Assembly (NCBI GenBank): GCA_963662965.1 | Contig: OY759970.1 | Location: 1 to 64,000, forward strand | Reading direction: 5' to 3' | Length of the DNA stretch: 64,000 nucleotides | Source: DTWD01 sp963662965 | Lineage (GTDB): Bacteria > Acidobacteriota > Vicinamibacteria > Vicinamibacterales > UBA8438 | Part shown: positions 46,864-55,573 of the stretch, piece by piece | Layout of the letters: each line of letters begins with the position of its first letter | Numbering within the stretch: position 1 is the first letter of the stretch | Position numbers and translations under genes: made by a program | The notes under the pieces: generated by a model | Seen by the model: only the letters and a program-made list of their open reading frames with translations | Told to the model about the DNA's origin: nothing | Databases searched by the model: none

Positions 46864-47612
46864 ATCTCGTCGAACTCGACCGCGCCCTCCGCCAGCTCCG
46901 GCTGTCCGGCATGGCCGATGTGCTCGAACTCCGGCTCCTCCAGGCCCAGACTGAGCAGATGGCCCCGATCGACCTCGTCGCGGCGCTCGTCGCCGACGAG
47001 CTCCAACGCCGGCAGGACCGCCTGCTCGCACGCCGCCACAAGCAGGCCCGCTTCCGCGACCCCGACCGGGCGCTGGATAGTTTCGACTTCACCTTCAACA
47101 GAAAGATGAATCGGGCGCTCATCTACGAGCTGGCGACCGCGCGCTTCATCGGCCAACGCGAAGATGCCCTCTTCCTCGGCCCGCCGGGCACCGGCAAGAG
47201 CCACCTCGCGCAAGCCATCGGCCGCGCCGCCATCCAGCAGGGCTACCGCGTCCTGTATCGCGAGGCCCATACGTTGCTCGAAGAGCTTGCCGAGGCCACG
47301 CTCGCCGAGACGCGCAAGGCGTATCTCGCCGAGCTGACTGTCGTCCCGCTGCTCATCATCGACGACCTCGGCATGCGCAAGCTGCCCCACACGGCCGCCG
47401 AAGATCTGCTCGAGATCATCATGCGCCGGTACGAGCGGGCGTCCACACTGCTCACCTCAAACCGACCCGTGGACGACTGAGGGAAGCTCCTCGGCGACAC
47501 CGCGGCGGTGACCGCGCTCCTCGACCGCCTCCTCCACCACGCGCACGTGCTCAAGTGTGGACCGCGCAGCTGGCGGACCAACCTGCACACGGACGTGCGA
47601 TCCCAGGCGTGA
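46860..47612 (+). pseudogene. istB: IS21 helper ATPase IstB with in-frame TGA
   Basis: The frame is open for 206 codons from ATG 46860 and then hits TGA at 47478-47480 after TSNRPVDD, where IstB proteins normally have Trp (DDWGKLL). Reading through gives GKLLGDTAAVTALLDRLLHHAHVLKCG and a natural stop at 47610, for a normal 250-residue protein. TGG to TGA is one base change. The Walker A loop is LGPPGTGKSHLAQA, and Walker B is LLIIDDLGM. The truncated product keeps both Walker motifs but loses the sensor/arginine-finger end. Confidence 0.85.
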
Positions 47613-48158
47613 TGGGGGACCCCAGCCAAACCGACGCGACCAGCGACCGCTGGCTGCCCGCCGCGCACCGCCTCGCGCTGACGGAACCGTCGCGCCGCCG
47701 CACGAACGCCGCCCCGTACACACCAGCGACGGCCCGGCCACTGATCCGTACCATCCGGGACAGTGGCTGGAGAGGGGGGTAGTTACAGGGCGGGCGCGGG
47801 CGGCGCTCTTGCGGCATCCTCGTCGGTCGAGTGGCTCCCGAGGGCCTCTGGATCCCGCCAGCGATATGGAAAACGCGGTCGCACGCCCGGGACGAGCTGC
47901 GGCGGGGGGGAGCGCGTTTCCCCCCCCGCTGTGGACGGCGCACGCGCCGCCCACAGGCTCCACAGGCCGTCATCGCCGACATGGACACACACGACAATGC
48001 GGGTAGGATAGCCACGGCCCGGGAAGCCGTGGTCAACGTGAGCGGAAGACGCACCGGGAGACCCTGCGGTAGATCTCAATCCGTCTCGCTCGCCACATGT
48101 GTGGTGGCCGGTTTTGAAGTGTCGATCGATGGCCGCTTTTGAGGTGTTCACCGAGGCA
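47613..48158. other. Noncoding right tail of the IS21 element
   Basis: About 545 bases between the istB end and the right terminal repeat. It has no recognisable gene; open frames are composition artefacts. It contains G- and C-tracts (GGCGGGGGGGA at about 47900, then CCCCCCCC) and the right-end boxes GTGGCCGGTTTT (48104) and GGCCGCTTTT (48131). IS21 elements often have a shorter tail, so this could include a remnant of other DNA. Confidence 0.5.
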
Positions 48159-48225
48159 AGACGGCACAACTGATGATTTCAGTTGGAAATCGGTATCCGC
48201 GGTAGCTGGGCGGCTGGCTCGTCAT
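48159..48225 (-). pseudogene. IS6-family transposase, 5' part
   Basis: ATG 48225 opens MTSQPPSYRGYRFPTEIISCA, matching the start of the second IS6 copy (MSSQAPNYRGYRFPAEVISHA at 58768). The frame continues at 45162 on the other side of the IS21 insertion. The AGAC at 48159-48162 is the duplicated target. Confidence 0.85.
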
Positions 48226-48264
48226 CGGCCTACTCTGCCACCCGCAGCTCAACTTGACAATACC

Positions 48265-48568
48265 TTCCGCAACCCTGAACACCTCGTTCGTCGAGCGCCT
48301 CAACCTCACGATTCGCCAAGGCTCGGCGTACTTGCGCCGTCGCTCACCCTGCCACGCCCGTGGCGCCGACCAGCTCCGCGGACACGTCGAACTCCTGCGC
48401 TGCTATTACAATTTCATCCGGCCGCACAGGGCGTTGAAGTTCGGTCGAGAGACCCGGACGCCAGCGATGCAGGCCGGTTGGGTGAGTGCGCCACTGAAGT
48501 GGAGCGACATCTTCCTGGCGCCAGCCCCTCTTAGCGTATTTTTTTGGCGGTCGTGCGCATTCCCGTGA
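48265..48568 (+). pseudogene. C-terminal fragment of a DDE transposase (IS1-like/integrase-core type)
   Basis: From 48269 the frame reads LNTSFVERLNLTIRQGSAYL, then RRRSPCHARG, LLRCYYNFIRPHRALKF and TPAMQAGW. The FVERLN segment with Glu and the later YNF-x-x-PH-x-(A/S)L motif are typical of the C-terminal half of IS1-like and related transposases. The N-terminal half is missing: the IS6 terminal repeat abuts it at 48264. Only this fragment remains. Confidence 0.75.
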
Positions 48569-48683
48569 CCGTCCAGCTCATGAAAACTAGCGCAGCCGCG
48601 CTGCCAGCGTTCTCGTGGCCGCACGGACACAGATCGGCTGCCTGATCAACAGCGAATGGAGCAAGCACCTCGCCGTCCGCGTC

Positions 48684-50000
48684 CTACCGACCGAGGTCGA
48701 ACGCGAGGATGTTTCTTCTATCGCGGACATACAGGGTGGTGCCCACCAAGGTCGGCGGGGTCCAGGCGTTCTCGGTCAGGATGGGAGCCTGGGCGTGCAC
48801 CTCGAGCCCCTGGTCGCCGACTGACGCGATGGCGAGGTCGCCATCCTCGTCGATGATCACCAGCTTTCCGTCGGCGTATACCATGTGCGCCCTGGCGAAG
48901 CGTCGCTCTCGCCAGACCTCCTCGCCAGTCGCCACGTCCATCGCAACCAGAAACGCCGGTCCGAAATCGCCGCTGCTCCCGATGACCAGCTCGCCGATCC
49001 GGAGCGCGTTACTGAAGTGCACCCGCATCCGGTTGGTGGCCCAGACCTCGTCCGCCGTGGTGCGCCCGTCAATTTGACTCAGCCGGATCACCCGGCTGCC
49101 GCCGTCATACGCCGACGACATGAACAACAGGCCGTCCGGTCCCCAGACCGGCATGCTCAGGTTGAGCCCCAGTTCGTTCGTATGCGGATGCCTCCACAGC
49201 ATGCGTCCGTCCTCGGGGTCGAGACCAACCAGCTCCTGCTGGCCGACCACAACCATCTGTGGCTGCCCGTCGACCTCGATCTGTACCGGTGAGCCGGGCG
49301 CGACCGCGAACCGATCGCTGTGCCAGACCACCGCTCCGGTGTCTCGCTCGAACGCGACGACTCCCTCTCCGCTCCCTCCCAACGGCAGAATGACGGTGTC
49401 GCCGAACGCGAGCGGGCTCGACGCAAACGCGTTGTAGGTCGTCAGATCGAACAGGTCGACCAGATCCTGCGACCAGCGCAGCGCGCCGGTGGCGGCGTCG
49501 AGCGCGTGCAAACGCCCATCGATGCCGACAGCGAAGACAGTGCCGCCCGTCAACAGGGGTGTCGAGTAGGGCCCAGGGCCGGATGCGTTCAGCCAGATGT
49601 CGACGTATCCGTTATGAGACAGGTGTGCTTCGTACGCGTGCTCCCAGCGGGTGGCGCCGGTGCCGGGGTCGAGCCCGACGACGACCTCGGTGTCGCCGTC
49701 GCGATACATCGTGACGAGCACATCGCCGTCGGTGACCACCGAGGAATACCCCTCGCCCAATGGCCGGCTCCACAGCCGTCGCGGCCCATCCTCGGGCCAG
49801 GACTCTGCCAACGGCGGCGACTCGACGTGAAAGTTCCGGTTCGGACCACCGATCTGGTGCCAGCCTGGGGGCGCGTTCTGCGCCTGAACGAAGCCCGACC
49901 CGGCGAGCACGGCCATGGCCACGATGACGATCCCTTGGGTGATAGTCAGCGACGTCTCCCGTGCAGAATCTGCTATGTTAGATGATTCCGCTCTCAGCAC
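48684..50000 (-). CDS. Secreted PQQ-like beta-propeller repeat protein
   Basis: 438 residues from GTG 50000, with a hydrophobic signal segment (TQGIVIVAMAVLAGSGFVQA) near residues 20-40 cleaved after QAQ. The mature protein has WD/PQQ-type blades marked by (V/L)(V/L)GLDP-x-(T/D)G-x-x-(L/M)W-x-(H/E): GLDPGTGATRWEHAY, ALDAATGALRWSQDL, AFERDTGAVVWHSDR, GLDPEDGRMLWRHPH and MDVATGEEVWRER. Enzymatic residues of PQQ dehydrogenases are not seen, so a BamB-like or scaffolding role is likely. It appears intact within the otherwise decayed element. Confidence 0.88.
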   Translation of the reverse strand: MLRAESSNIADSARETSLTITQGIVIVAMAVLAGSGFVQAQNAPPGWHQIGGPNRNFHVESPPLAESWPEDGPRRLWSRPLGEGYSSVVTDGDVLVTMYRDGDTEVVVGLDPGTGATRWEHAYEAHLSHNGYVDIWLNASGPGPYSTPLLTGGTVFAVGIDGRLHALDAATGALRWSQDLVDLFDLTTYNAFASSPLAFGDTVILPLGGSGEGVVAFERDTGAVVWHSDRFAVAPGSPVQIEVDGQPQMVVVGQQELVGLDPEDGRMLWRHPHTNELGLNLSMPVWGPDGLLFMSSAYDGGSRVIRLSQIDGRTTADEVWATNRMRVHFSNALRIGELVIGSSGDFGPAFLVAMDVATGEEVWRERRFARAHMVYADGKLVIIDEDGDLAIASVGDQGLEVHAQAPILTENAWTPPTLVGTTLYVRDRRNILAFDLGR

Positions 50001-50296
50001 TGGCTGAGGCGCGGGAAAGTTTGCGCGTCAAATTCGACCAGATTCAAAATGTGCTTGAGACGGAATCGACCTAGTGTCGTCCGACTTGCGGCTGGCCGCC
50101 GTCGAACGGCGCCTCGACACGAACTGACTCGGGCGGTGCAGGCCAAAGCCCAACGCCTCGCCGCCACCTGACCCCCTAACTGACCCCCTGACCGCTGGAC
50201 ACGGGCGGAACCGAGAGACACGGACGGACAGAGACAGGCGGCCGGTTTCATTCCCGCTGCGTCCGTCCGCGTCCACCCGTTTCACTCTGCCGACAG
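50001..50296. other. Gap before the second attachment site, with a repeat shared with the left end
   Basis: No gene is supportable. It includes TGACCCCCTAACTGACCCCC at 50169-50188, which is also present at 44335-44354, where it covers the integrase stop region. That points to a second integrase remnant or a conserved element end. Otherwise it has no recognised structure. Confidence 0.5.
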
Positions 50297-50341
50297 TTCG
50301 TAATCAGCAGGTCAGCGGTTCGAGTCCGCTCGCCGGCTCCA
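50297..50341 (+). repeat. Attachment-site copy (partial tRNA-Thr), shared boundary of two elements
   Basis: Exact 45-base copy of the tRNA-Thr 3' end (44233-44277), from TTCGTAATCAGC to the CCA end. There is no 5' half, so it is not a tRNA gene. A second integrase gene starts 7 bases to its right with its C-terminus facing the site, as the first remnant faces the tRNA, so it is probably both attR of element 1 and attL of element 2. Confidence 0.92.
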
Positions 50342-50347
50342 CTGTTT

Positions 50348-51383
50348 TTAATCATTTAGCCCGTTCCTACCGTCTGGCACCTTACTCTCGGATGCGTCTG
50401 GGATGCGTGTTGGATGTGCGTCAAGCCGGTCCACTGCCACCCAATTGGCCCCTGGAATGAGGTGGCCGTACACATCGACGATGACCTGGATGGAGCTGTG
50501 TCCAAGCTGCTGCTGGACGTAGGCCAGCGACTCCCCCTGCTGGATGAGAAGACTCGCGTAGGTATGCTGCAGATCGTGGAGCCGCATGCGCCGTAGCTCC
50601 GCTTTCTGTACTAGAGGATAGAACACCCGGTTTCGCAGGTTGTCACCGTCGACCGGTTTCCCCTGGGCCGTCAGAAAGACGAGTGGGTTTACCGGCTACC
50701 CGTCTTAAGAGCCGCGCGTTTGCGCGCCGTACGGTGCCGCCGCAGGGCGGTGGTCAATTGCAGGGACATGTCCACGCGCCGACGCTGTTTGTTCTTCGTG
50801 GTGGTCATCTTTCCCGCCACCCGATTGCGCCGAACATGGATACAGCGGCTCCCGAAATCAACGTCGCCCCACTGGAGCGCGATCAGTTCGCCTAACCGCA
50901 GCCCCGTGCGAAGGGCACACAAGAACAGAGGCGCATACTCAGGGAACAGCGTCACGGCCTTTTCGAGTAGCGTGTGGGCCTCCCGGCGCGTGAGCGGTTG
51001 AATCTCAGGGGGGAGATCGTCCACAGCCAGAAGATGCTTACCCATACGAAACGCCGGATTCGCCGGCAAGAGCGTATCTTTAACGGCTTGAGTGAGCACG
51101 GCGCTCAGGGTGCGATTCACGCCGCGCATCGACGCCGGCTTCAACCCCTTCGCACGGCACGCCGTCATGAGATCGCGGCAGTTGGCGCGCGTGAGCGCGG
51201 CGACCGCGGTCTTACCCAGGATAGGCAGGACGTGAAGCTTGAGATTGAACGCGTAGAAACGATGTGTAGAGGCTTTCCGACCCGCTTCCCCGTCCTCCAA
51301 CCACCGCGCGGTCCACTCGACTTCAGGAGGTTCAGCCTTCGACTGGTTCCGACGTTTGCCGTCAGCCCATTCTTTGAGCCAAC
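50348..51383 (-). pseudogene. Tyrosine recombinase (integrase) with frameshift and no clear start
   Basis: The first part (51383 to 50689) has the SAM-like arm-binding domain (EWTARWLEDGEAGRKASTHR) and the catalytic start LRTGLRLGELIALQWGDVD with the first Arg. Its frame stops at TAA near 50691 after ALKTGSR. One base over, the frame continues VNPLVFLTAQGKPVDGDN and LHDLQHTYASLLIQQG, with LGHSS and DVYGHL at the end. His/Arg box LHDLQHT differs from the usual LRHT/LHHT: HDLQH, where R is normally found, reads Q. No ATG or GTG precedes the first domain before a stop at about 51384. Confidence 0.85.
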
Positions 51384-51422
51384 TTTAGATCTGAACCGCC
51401 CTGTCAAGGGTGATAACGTCGC

Positions 51423-51992
51423 TCAGCTCAAAGTGTTAACCCTGGCCAATTCGACGAACACCGTCTTGTTGCAGTACGAGCCCCGTCGCCGAATGTCAAA
51501 AGAATACGGGTCCTGCCCCGTCAATGCGTCACCGCGGTTCTCCGCAAGACGGGCTCGCATAGACGTTCTGGTCTGGATCGCGGGCTTGAGGTCGCGGTGG
51601 CTGATACCCTGCTCATACGCTGCTTCGAGCGCCTCAGTAATCTGCTTGGCGATACGCAGCACCTCGTCCACCGGAATCGGCCCTTGCGAGATGCGGTCTG
51701 CGAGCGTCGGCCCCTTGACGAGTTCGAGGACCAGCGCCTCAGTGCCATCCGCTTCCTCGAGTCCGTAGATGCTCCCGATGTTCGGGTGATTCAGTGAGGC
51801 GAGGACTTTGGCCTCACACTGGAAGCGGCTCAGGCGCTCCGCGTCAGACGTGAACGCCTCGGGTAAGACCTTGAGGGCAACATCGCGGTCGAGCTTCGTG
51901 TCGCGAGCGCGGTAGACCTCGCCCATGCCGCCTTCGCCGATCTTGGCGGTGACCTGATAGGGACCGAGGGTGGTGCCGGCCTCTAGAGACAT
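51423..51992 (-). pseudogene. Serine/threonine protein kinase, N-terminal fragment
   Basis: Starts MSLEAGTTLGPYQVTAKIGE with glycine loop GEGGMGEVYRARD and catalytic Lys in VALKVLPEAF. It continues through the hinge (TEALVLELVKGPTLADRI) to HRDLKPA at about residue 139. Conventional sequence would go on with NVLL and DFG, but the frame changes to unrelated sequence (IQTRTSMRARL) and ends 50 residues later. The break lies near 51575, on the side facing the integrase. The C-lobe and any C-terminal sensor are lost, so it should be inactive. Confidence 0.85.
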
Positions 51993-52005
51993 CTCATCGC
52001 CAGTC

Positions 52006-53523
52006 CTACGGTTCAGGAATCAGCTCAAGTTCGGATCCAGGACGAACCCGACCACCGTCGTCCCTGATGTCGGTCCACAGGTGAGGTGCGTCGGTGCCGC
52101 CATCGCCTATTCTGACCGTCCCGAAATTGAAAATGTCACCCTCCGCATAGAGCACGACCGGCCGCAAGGTCGGATCAAACGCCGGCGGCGCGGGGGCGCG
52201 TACCGCACTCAGCGGACCGCTCACGAGCTCGTGAAACACGAGCCGGTCGCCGTCTCCATCCAGGTCCACGTCGTACCGTAGCTGAGCGGCAAAATGTACA
52301 TCTGTCGTGACGAACACCAGGTTGCGTACGTTGTTCTCGTCAACCGACTGAAGGAGGTCAAGAAGTTCTGTCTCGAAACCGGTGCTGGCCGAGAAACTTT
52401 GGCCACGCCCGTTCGCCCACGCATCACGTCCATACTCTTCGGCGTTGGACCCAGTCGGCGCGGATAGTGGAACGTCCGTGCTGACAATCTTCCACGTCGC
52501 CGTCGATCCACCCAGAGCGCGTTTCAACCACGCGAGCTGTTCCGATCCGAGCATCGTCTTCGGCGCGCCGGGCCGATCCGCCAACCGGTTTTCGCTGCGA
52601 TAGGACCGGGCGTCAAGAATAAACAGCTCGACGTCACGCCCCCATCTGAATGAGCGGTAGATCCGGTCGGAGTCCTGCTCATGACGACCCAGTGGATGAA
52701 AATCAAACAACGTCTTCCGGCCGGCGGCCACAATGTTTGGGTAACCACCGCGGGTGGGGGCAGGGGCGTACGCGGGCCACGGCGCTCCGAAGTCGTTAAT
52801 GACCTCGTGGTCGTCCCATTGCACGTACATCGGGGTAACGCGTAGGAAGTCTTGAAAAGCTGGATCCTTCCGATTGTAGAGCCAGTGCGAGACATACACA
52901 GCTTCGACCTGTTCGGGAACTTCCCAGTCCACGTCGGGATCCCGGATCCCGGCGAAATCACCCGGTACGTTGTCCCAGCCTTCTTCAGGACCGTTCGCCG
53001 GACAAACGCTGTCCGCGTAAATCATGTCGCCGTTCGCGATGAAGAAGTCCGGCCTCGACGCGGTCATATGACGAAATATGCGATAGCCGGCATCGACCTG
53101 ACGGCAGTAGCCCTGGCCGGCGAGGTCTCCACTCCATAGGAACGAGACTGCGGTGCGTGCGTCGCCCGGAGGAGCCGTGCCGAAGACCCCAGCCTCGACC
53201 GTGGAGCGGTCGCTGCCGTCTTCGAACCACACCTCGTAGCGGTAGCGTCTTCCGGGCTCGAGTCCTTCGAGCGTGACCTGCGCAGACAAGTTGGTCGCAG
53301 ACGCACTTCGGGTTGTGACCTGCTGCGCTTCTTCATTTCCGACGACTGGCCGGTAACGGACCCTCATGAGGGCTTCGCGATTTGAGCGTGCCCAAATGAT
53401 GGCCGTGGTATCTGTGACGTCACCCGCAGCAACGCCGTGCGTCACGTACAGCTCGGGCTGACCTGACCCAACCGCAACACCGAGACACGTCAACACTCCG
53501 CACACGACGAGGCACCTACGCAT
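52006..53523 (-). CDS. PhoD-like alkaline phosphatase/phosphodiesterase, secreted
   Basis: 505 residues with a signal peptide (about 1-22). The N-terminal Ig-like domain (THGVAAGDVTDTTAIIWARS) is typical of PhoD. The metallophosphatase domain has FLWSGDLAGQGYCR, DFFIANGDMIYADS, QWDDHEVINDFG, ILDARSYRSEN and VFVTTDVHFAAQ as metal and catalytic segments. It hydrolyses phosphomono- or diesters outside the cytoplasm. It lies between two kinase N-terminal fragments whose sequences are alike, so its neighbourhood has been rearranged. The gene itself is intact. Confidence 0.93.
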   Translation of the reverse strand: MRRCLVVCGVLTCLGVAVGSGQPELYVTHGVAAGDVTDTTAIIWARSNREALMRVRYRPVVGNEEAQQVTTRSASATNLSAQVTLEGLEPGRRYRYEVWFEDGSDRSTVEAGVFGTAPPGDARTAVSFLWSGDLAGQGYCRQVDAGYRIFRHMTASRPDFFIANGDMIYADSVCPANGPEEGWDNVPGDFAGIRDPDVDWEVPEQVEAVYVSHWLYNRKDPAFQDFLRVTPMYVQWDDHEVINDFGAPWPAYAPAPTRGGYPNIVAAGRKTLFDFHPLGRHEQDSDRIYRSFRWGRDVELFILDARSYRSENRLADRPGAPKTMLGSEQLAWLKRALGGSTATWKIVSTDVPLSAPTGSNAEEYGRDAWANGRGQSFSASTGFETELLDLLQSVDENNVRNLVFVTTDVHFAAQLRYDVDLDGDGDRLVFHELVSGPLSAVRAPAPPAFDPTLRPVVLYAEGDIFNFGTVRIGDGGTDAPHLWTDIRDDGGRVRPGSELELIPEP

Positions 53524-53629
53524 ATACCAACTCCCTGTCGCGGGCGCGGGAGACCTCGCCTATCCCGCCTTCGCCGATCTTGGCGGTGACGGAGTAGGGA
53601 CCGAGGGTGGTGCCAGCAGCGAGCGCCAT
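53516..53629 (-). pseudogene. Serine/threonine kinase N-terminal remnant (37 codons)
   Basis: The frame from ATG 53629 reads MALAAGTTLGPYSVTAKIGE then GGIGEVSRARDRELVYA-stop. The first 32 residues match the kinase start at 51992 (GTTLGPY, VTAKIGEGG, RARD). The remnant ends exactly where the PhoD-like gene begins (ATG 53523), in another frame. Two such kinase beginnings flanking one gene indicate recombination or duplication. Confidence 0.8.
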
Positions 53630-53687
53630 GACTCCTGGCGGTCAGGATAGCCGATGGGGCCTACGGACGCGAGTGCTAGTGCCTAAC

Positions 53688-55481
53688 TCAGCGAGCGGGA
53701 CTACTTCCCAGTTCGTCACGAGCGAGGCATGCACCGCCGTCAACCGCCTCCCAGCGAAGTGGGGTCGTGAGGTCGGCAGCGCGCAGCCGCCCGCCCCGCG
53801 CGGTCATCCAGCCGGCGGCGGCAGTCCGGACCATGAGCCCAGCCGCGAGGGGCGTCTCGGGCAACGGCCGAGGAGGTCCAAACGACGCCCGTGCGGCGAA
53901 GAAGTCAGTGGTCGCCACAATGAGCCTGTCGGTTGGACCGACTGGCGCGCCCGATAGCCTCCTGATCTCGACCTCCGGCCTCAAGCCCGTGCAGGCCACC
54001 CGGACGCGGACACCCGACACACTCGGCAGTCCACGACGTCCGCGGGCCACGGCGCCGGCCAAGGCATGCTGAAGCTGCGCCCCGGTCAACGCCAGGGTGA
54101 CGACGCGGTTGTCGAACGGGTACGCATCGTAGAGCAACCCTCGCGTGAGGAAGCCTGCCGGCAAGTCGGCTCGCAGCCCGCCGCGCCGTACACCAAGACC
54201 GATCGCGACGTCGGCGCCGGGCACCGCCGCCCGGATCGCATCAGCGAAGAGGTTACCGAGCGGCGACTCGAGGCCATCGCCGTTTCGTCCCACGGGCGTC
54301 TCAAGCGCAATGCCGAGGGAACTCTCCCGCCAGCGGTTCACCCGCTCGAGTGCCGGCTGCATCGCCGCGGTCACCGACATGTCGGGCTCCACCGGATCAG
54401 TTTCATAGCGCGGCGGCCGAGTGCCACCGGCCACGCACGCCCCCTCCGGGTCGACGGTGCCACACAGAGCCTGGGGCGGGAAGAGCCGTGCCGACACAAC
54501 CCCTGCCGCGCGCTCGACGGTCAGGTCCAGTCGCGCAAACGCTCTCCCCCACGAATAGGCCTGGACGATGGGGATCCCGGCCACCTCATGCGCCACCGCC
54601 GCGTGGCTGTGTCCGCCGACGATGGCATCGACGAGACCAGGCGGGAGTTGCCGGGCCAGTTGGAAGATCTCCGCAGCGTCATCGCACGACGACACGTCGG
54701 CGGGATCGTCGAACCGCTCACACTTTCCACCGGCGTGCGCCAAGACCAGGACCACATCGGCGCCGTTGAGGCGCAGGCGCCCCGCCTCCGCCTCAACGGT
54801 CGGCCCGAGCAGGGCCGTACGGAGACCCTCCACGTTGGCGGCGAGCGTCATGGTGAGGCCGTCCCGGGTCATAACGCCCACGATGCCGATGCGGAGGCCC
54901 GCGGTCTCGACCATCGTGGACGGCCGGACGTTCGGCCAGGCCACCGGACGCCCCGTGGCCTCGTCAATCAGATTCGCTGCGAGAAACGGAAACCGCGCGC
55001 GATCGGCTGCCGCCTTCAGCGCACCGCGCAGATCGGTGCGCGCGTTGTCCCCGACCGCACTGTCGAGCGCTCCGAACTCGAAGTCATGGTTGCCAATGGC
55101 AAGCGCGTCGTAGCCCAAGGCGTTGTAGGCGTCGACCACGAGGGCGCCTTCGGACAGATTTGATGCGATCCCGCCCTGGAACGTGTCCCCCGCGTCCAGG
55201 AGCAGCACCGCGCCGCCGTCAGCGGCCCGCGCCGCGCGGAGGTTCCGCAGATAGCCGCCAAGTAGCGCCAGACCTCCCTGACCATTGCTCGGGAACACCC
55301 GACCATGTAGGTCGGTCGTACCGACAATCGAGAGCGTCACCCGGCCGGCAGGAGCCGACCCTTCGGACGCGGGTCGCTGTACTGCCGAGACCGCCGCGAC
55401 GAGCACGAGAGGGGCGACGATGCGCGCCGTCCAGCCGACCGTCAACGCAGGAATTCCTCTCACGGACACGGCCCTGAGCAT
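53688..55481 (-). CDS. Secreted 5'-nucleotidase/2',3'-cyclic phosphodiesterase (UshA-like)
   Basis: 597 residues from ATG 55481, selected because the signal peptide (WTARIVAPLVLVAAVSAVQR) follows. The N-terminal metallophosphoesterase carries GTTDLHGRVFP, LLDAGDTFQGG, GNHDFEFG, VLVLAHAGG and VGGHSHAAV. The C-terminal nucleotide-binding domain begins near GRNGDGLESPLGNLFADAI and ends with the LTGAQLQHAL helix region (YDAYPFDNRVVTLALTG). It converts extracellular nucleotides to nucleosides and phosphate, which fits the neighbouring PhoD-like phosphatase. Upstream codons in frame overlap the divergent gene. Confidence 0.93.
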   Translation of the reverse strand: MLRAVSVRGIPALTVGWTARIVAPLVLVAAVSAVQRPASEGSAPAGRVTLSIVGTTDLHGRVFPSNGQGGLALLGGYLRNLRAARAADGGAVLLLDAGDTFQGGIASNLSEGALVVDAYNALGYDALAIGNHDFEFGALDSAVGDNARTDLRGALKAAADRARFPFLAANLIDEATGRPVAWPNVRPSTMVETAGLRIGIVGVMTRDGLTMTLAANVEGLRTALLGPTVEAEAGRLRLNGADVVLVLAHAGGKCERFDDPADVSSCDDAAEIFQLARQLPPGLVDAIVGGHSHAAVAHEVAGIPIVQAYSWGRAFARLDLTVERAAGVVSARLFPPQALCGTVDPEGACVAGGTRPPRYETDPVEPDMSVTAAMQPALERVNRWRESSLGIALETPVGRNGDGLESPLGNLFADAIRAAVPGADVAIGLGVRRGGLRADLPAGFLTRGLLYDAYPFDNRVVTLALTGAQLQHALAGAVARGRRGLPSVSGVRVRVACTGLRPEVEIRRLSGAPVGPTDRLIVATTDFFAARASFGPPRPLPETPLAAGLMVRTAAAGWMTARGGRLRAADLTTPLRWEAVDGGACLARDELGSSPAR

Positions 55482-55573
55482 ACTTCGTGTGTGGGTCGGC
55501 GTACGATGAGGAACTTGACGACAGCTGTCGGCCGTGGCCATTCTCGGCTGCAACCACCAGACAGACCGTACCC

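Larger units (their letters stand above)
45163..48158. mobile_element. IS21-family insertion sequence inside the IS6 transposase gene
   Basis: The ends are CCTCGGTGGACACCCAAAAC at 45163 and, read inward from the right, TGCCTCGGTGAACACCTCAAA at 48158. AGAC flanks both sides (45159-45162 and 48159-48162), consistent with a 4-base target duplication. Multiple AAAACCGGCCAC boxes lie near the ends (45178, 45203 and the complement at 48104), typical of IS21 transposase sites. istA and istB are coupled. The right end has a 0.5 kb noncoding tail. The exact outer base is uncertain by about 2. Confidence 0.85.
44461..48264. mobile_element. IS6-family insertion sequence, itself interrupted by an IS21-family element
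   Basis: Terminal repeats GGCATTGTCAAGTTG at 44461-44475 and CAACTTGACAATACC at 48250-48264 match at 14 of 15 positions as inverted repeats. Without the inserted IS21 element the unit is about 0.8 kb, the size of IS6-family elements, with one transposase gene on the minus strand. The 8 bases outside each end differ (GCCGAGGA versus TTCCGCAA), and one side is integrase while the other is another transposase, so no target duplication survives. That is expected after IS6-type adjacent deletion or recombination. Confidence 0.85.

Noticed and set aside
45330..47480. A 716-codon frame running through both IS21 genes
   Set aside because: Its first part is an Arg/Pro-rich shadow of istA; only its last part coincides with the genuine istB frame.
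50297..50341. Second tRNA-Thr gene
   Set aside because: Only the anticodon-loop-to-CCA part is present; there is no acceptor 5' strand or D arm, so it is an attachment-site copy.
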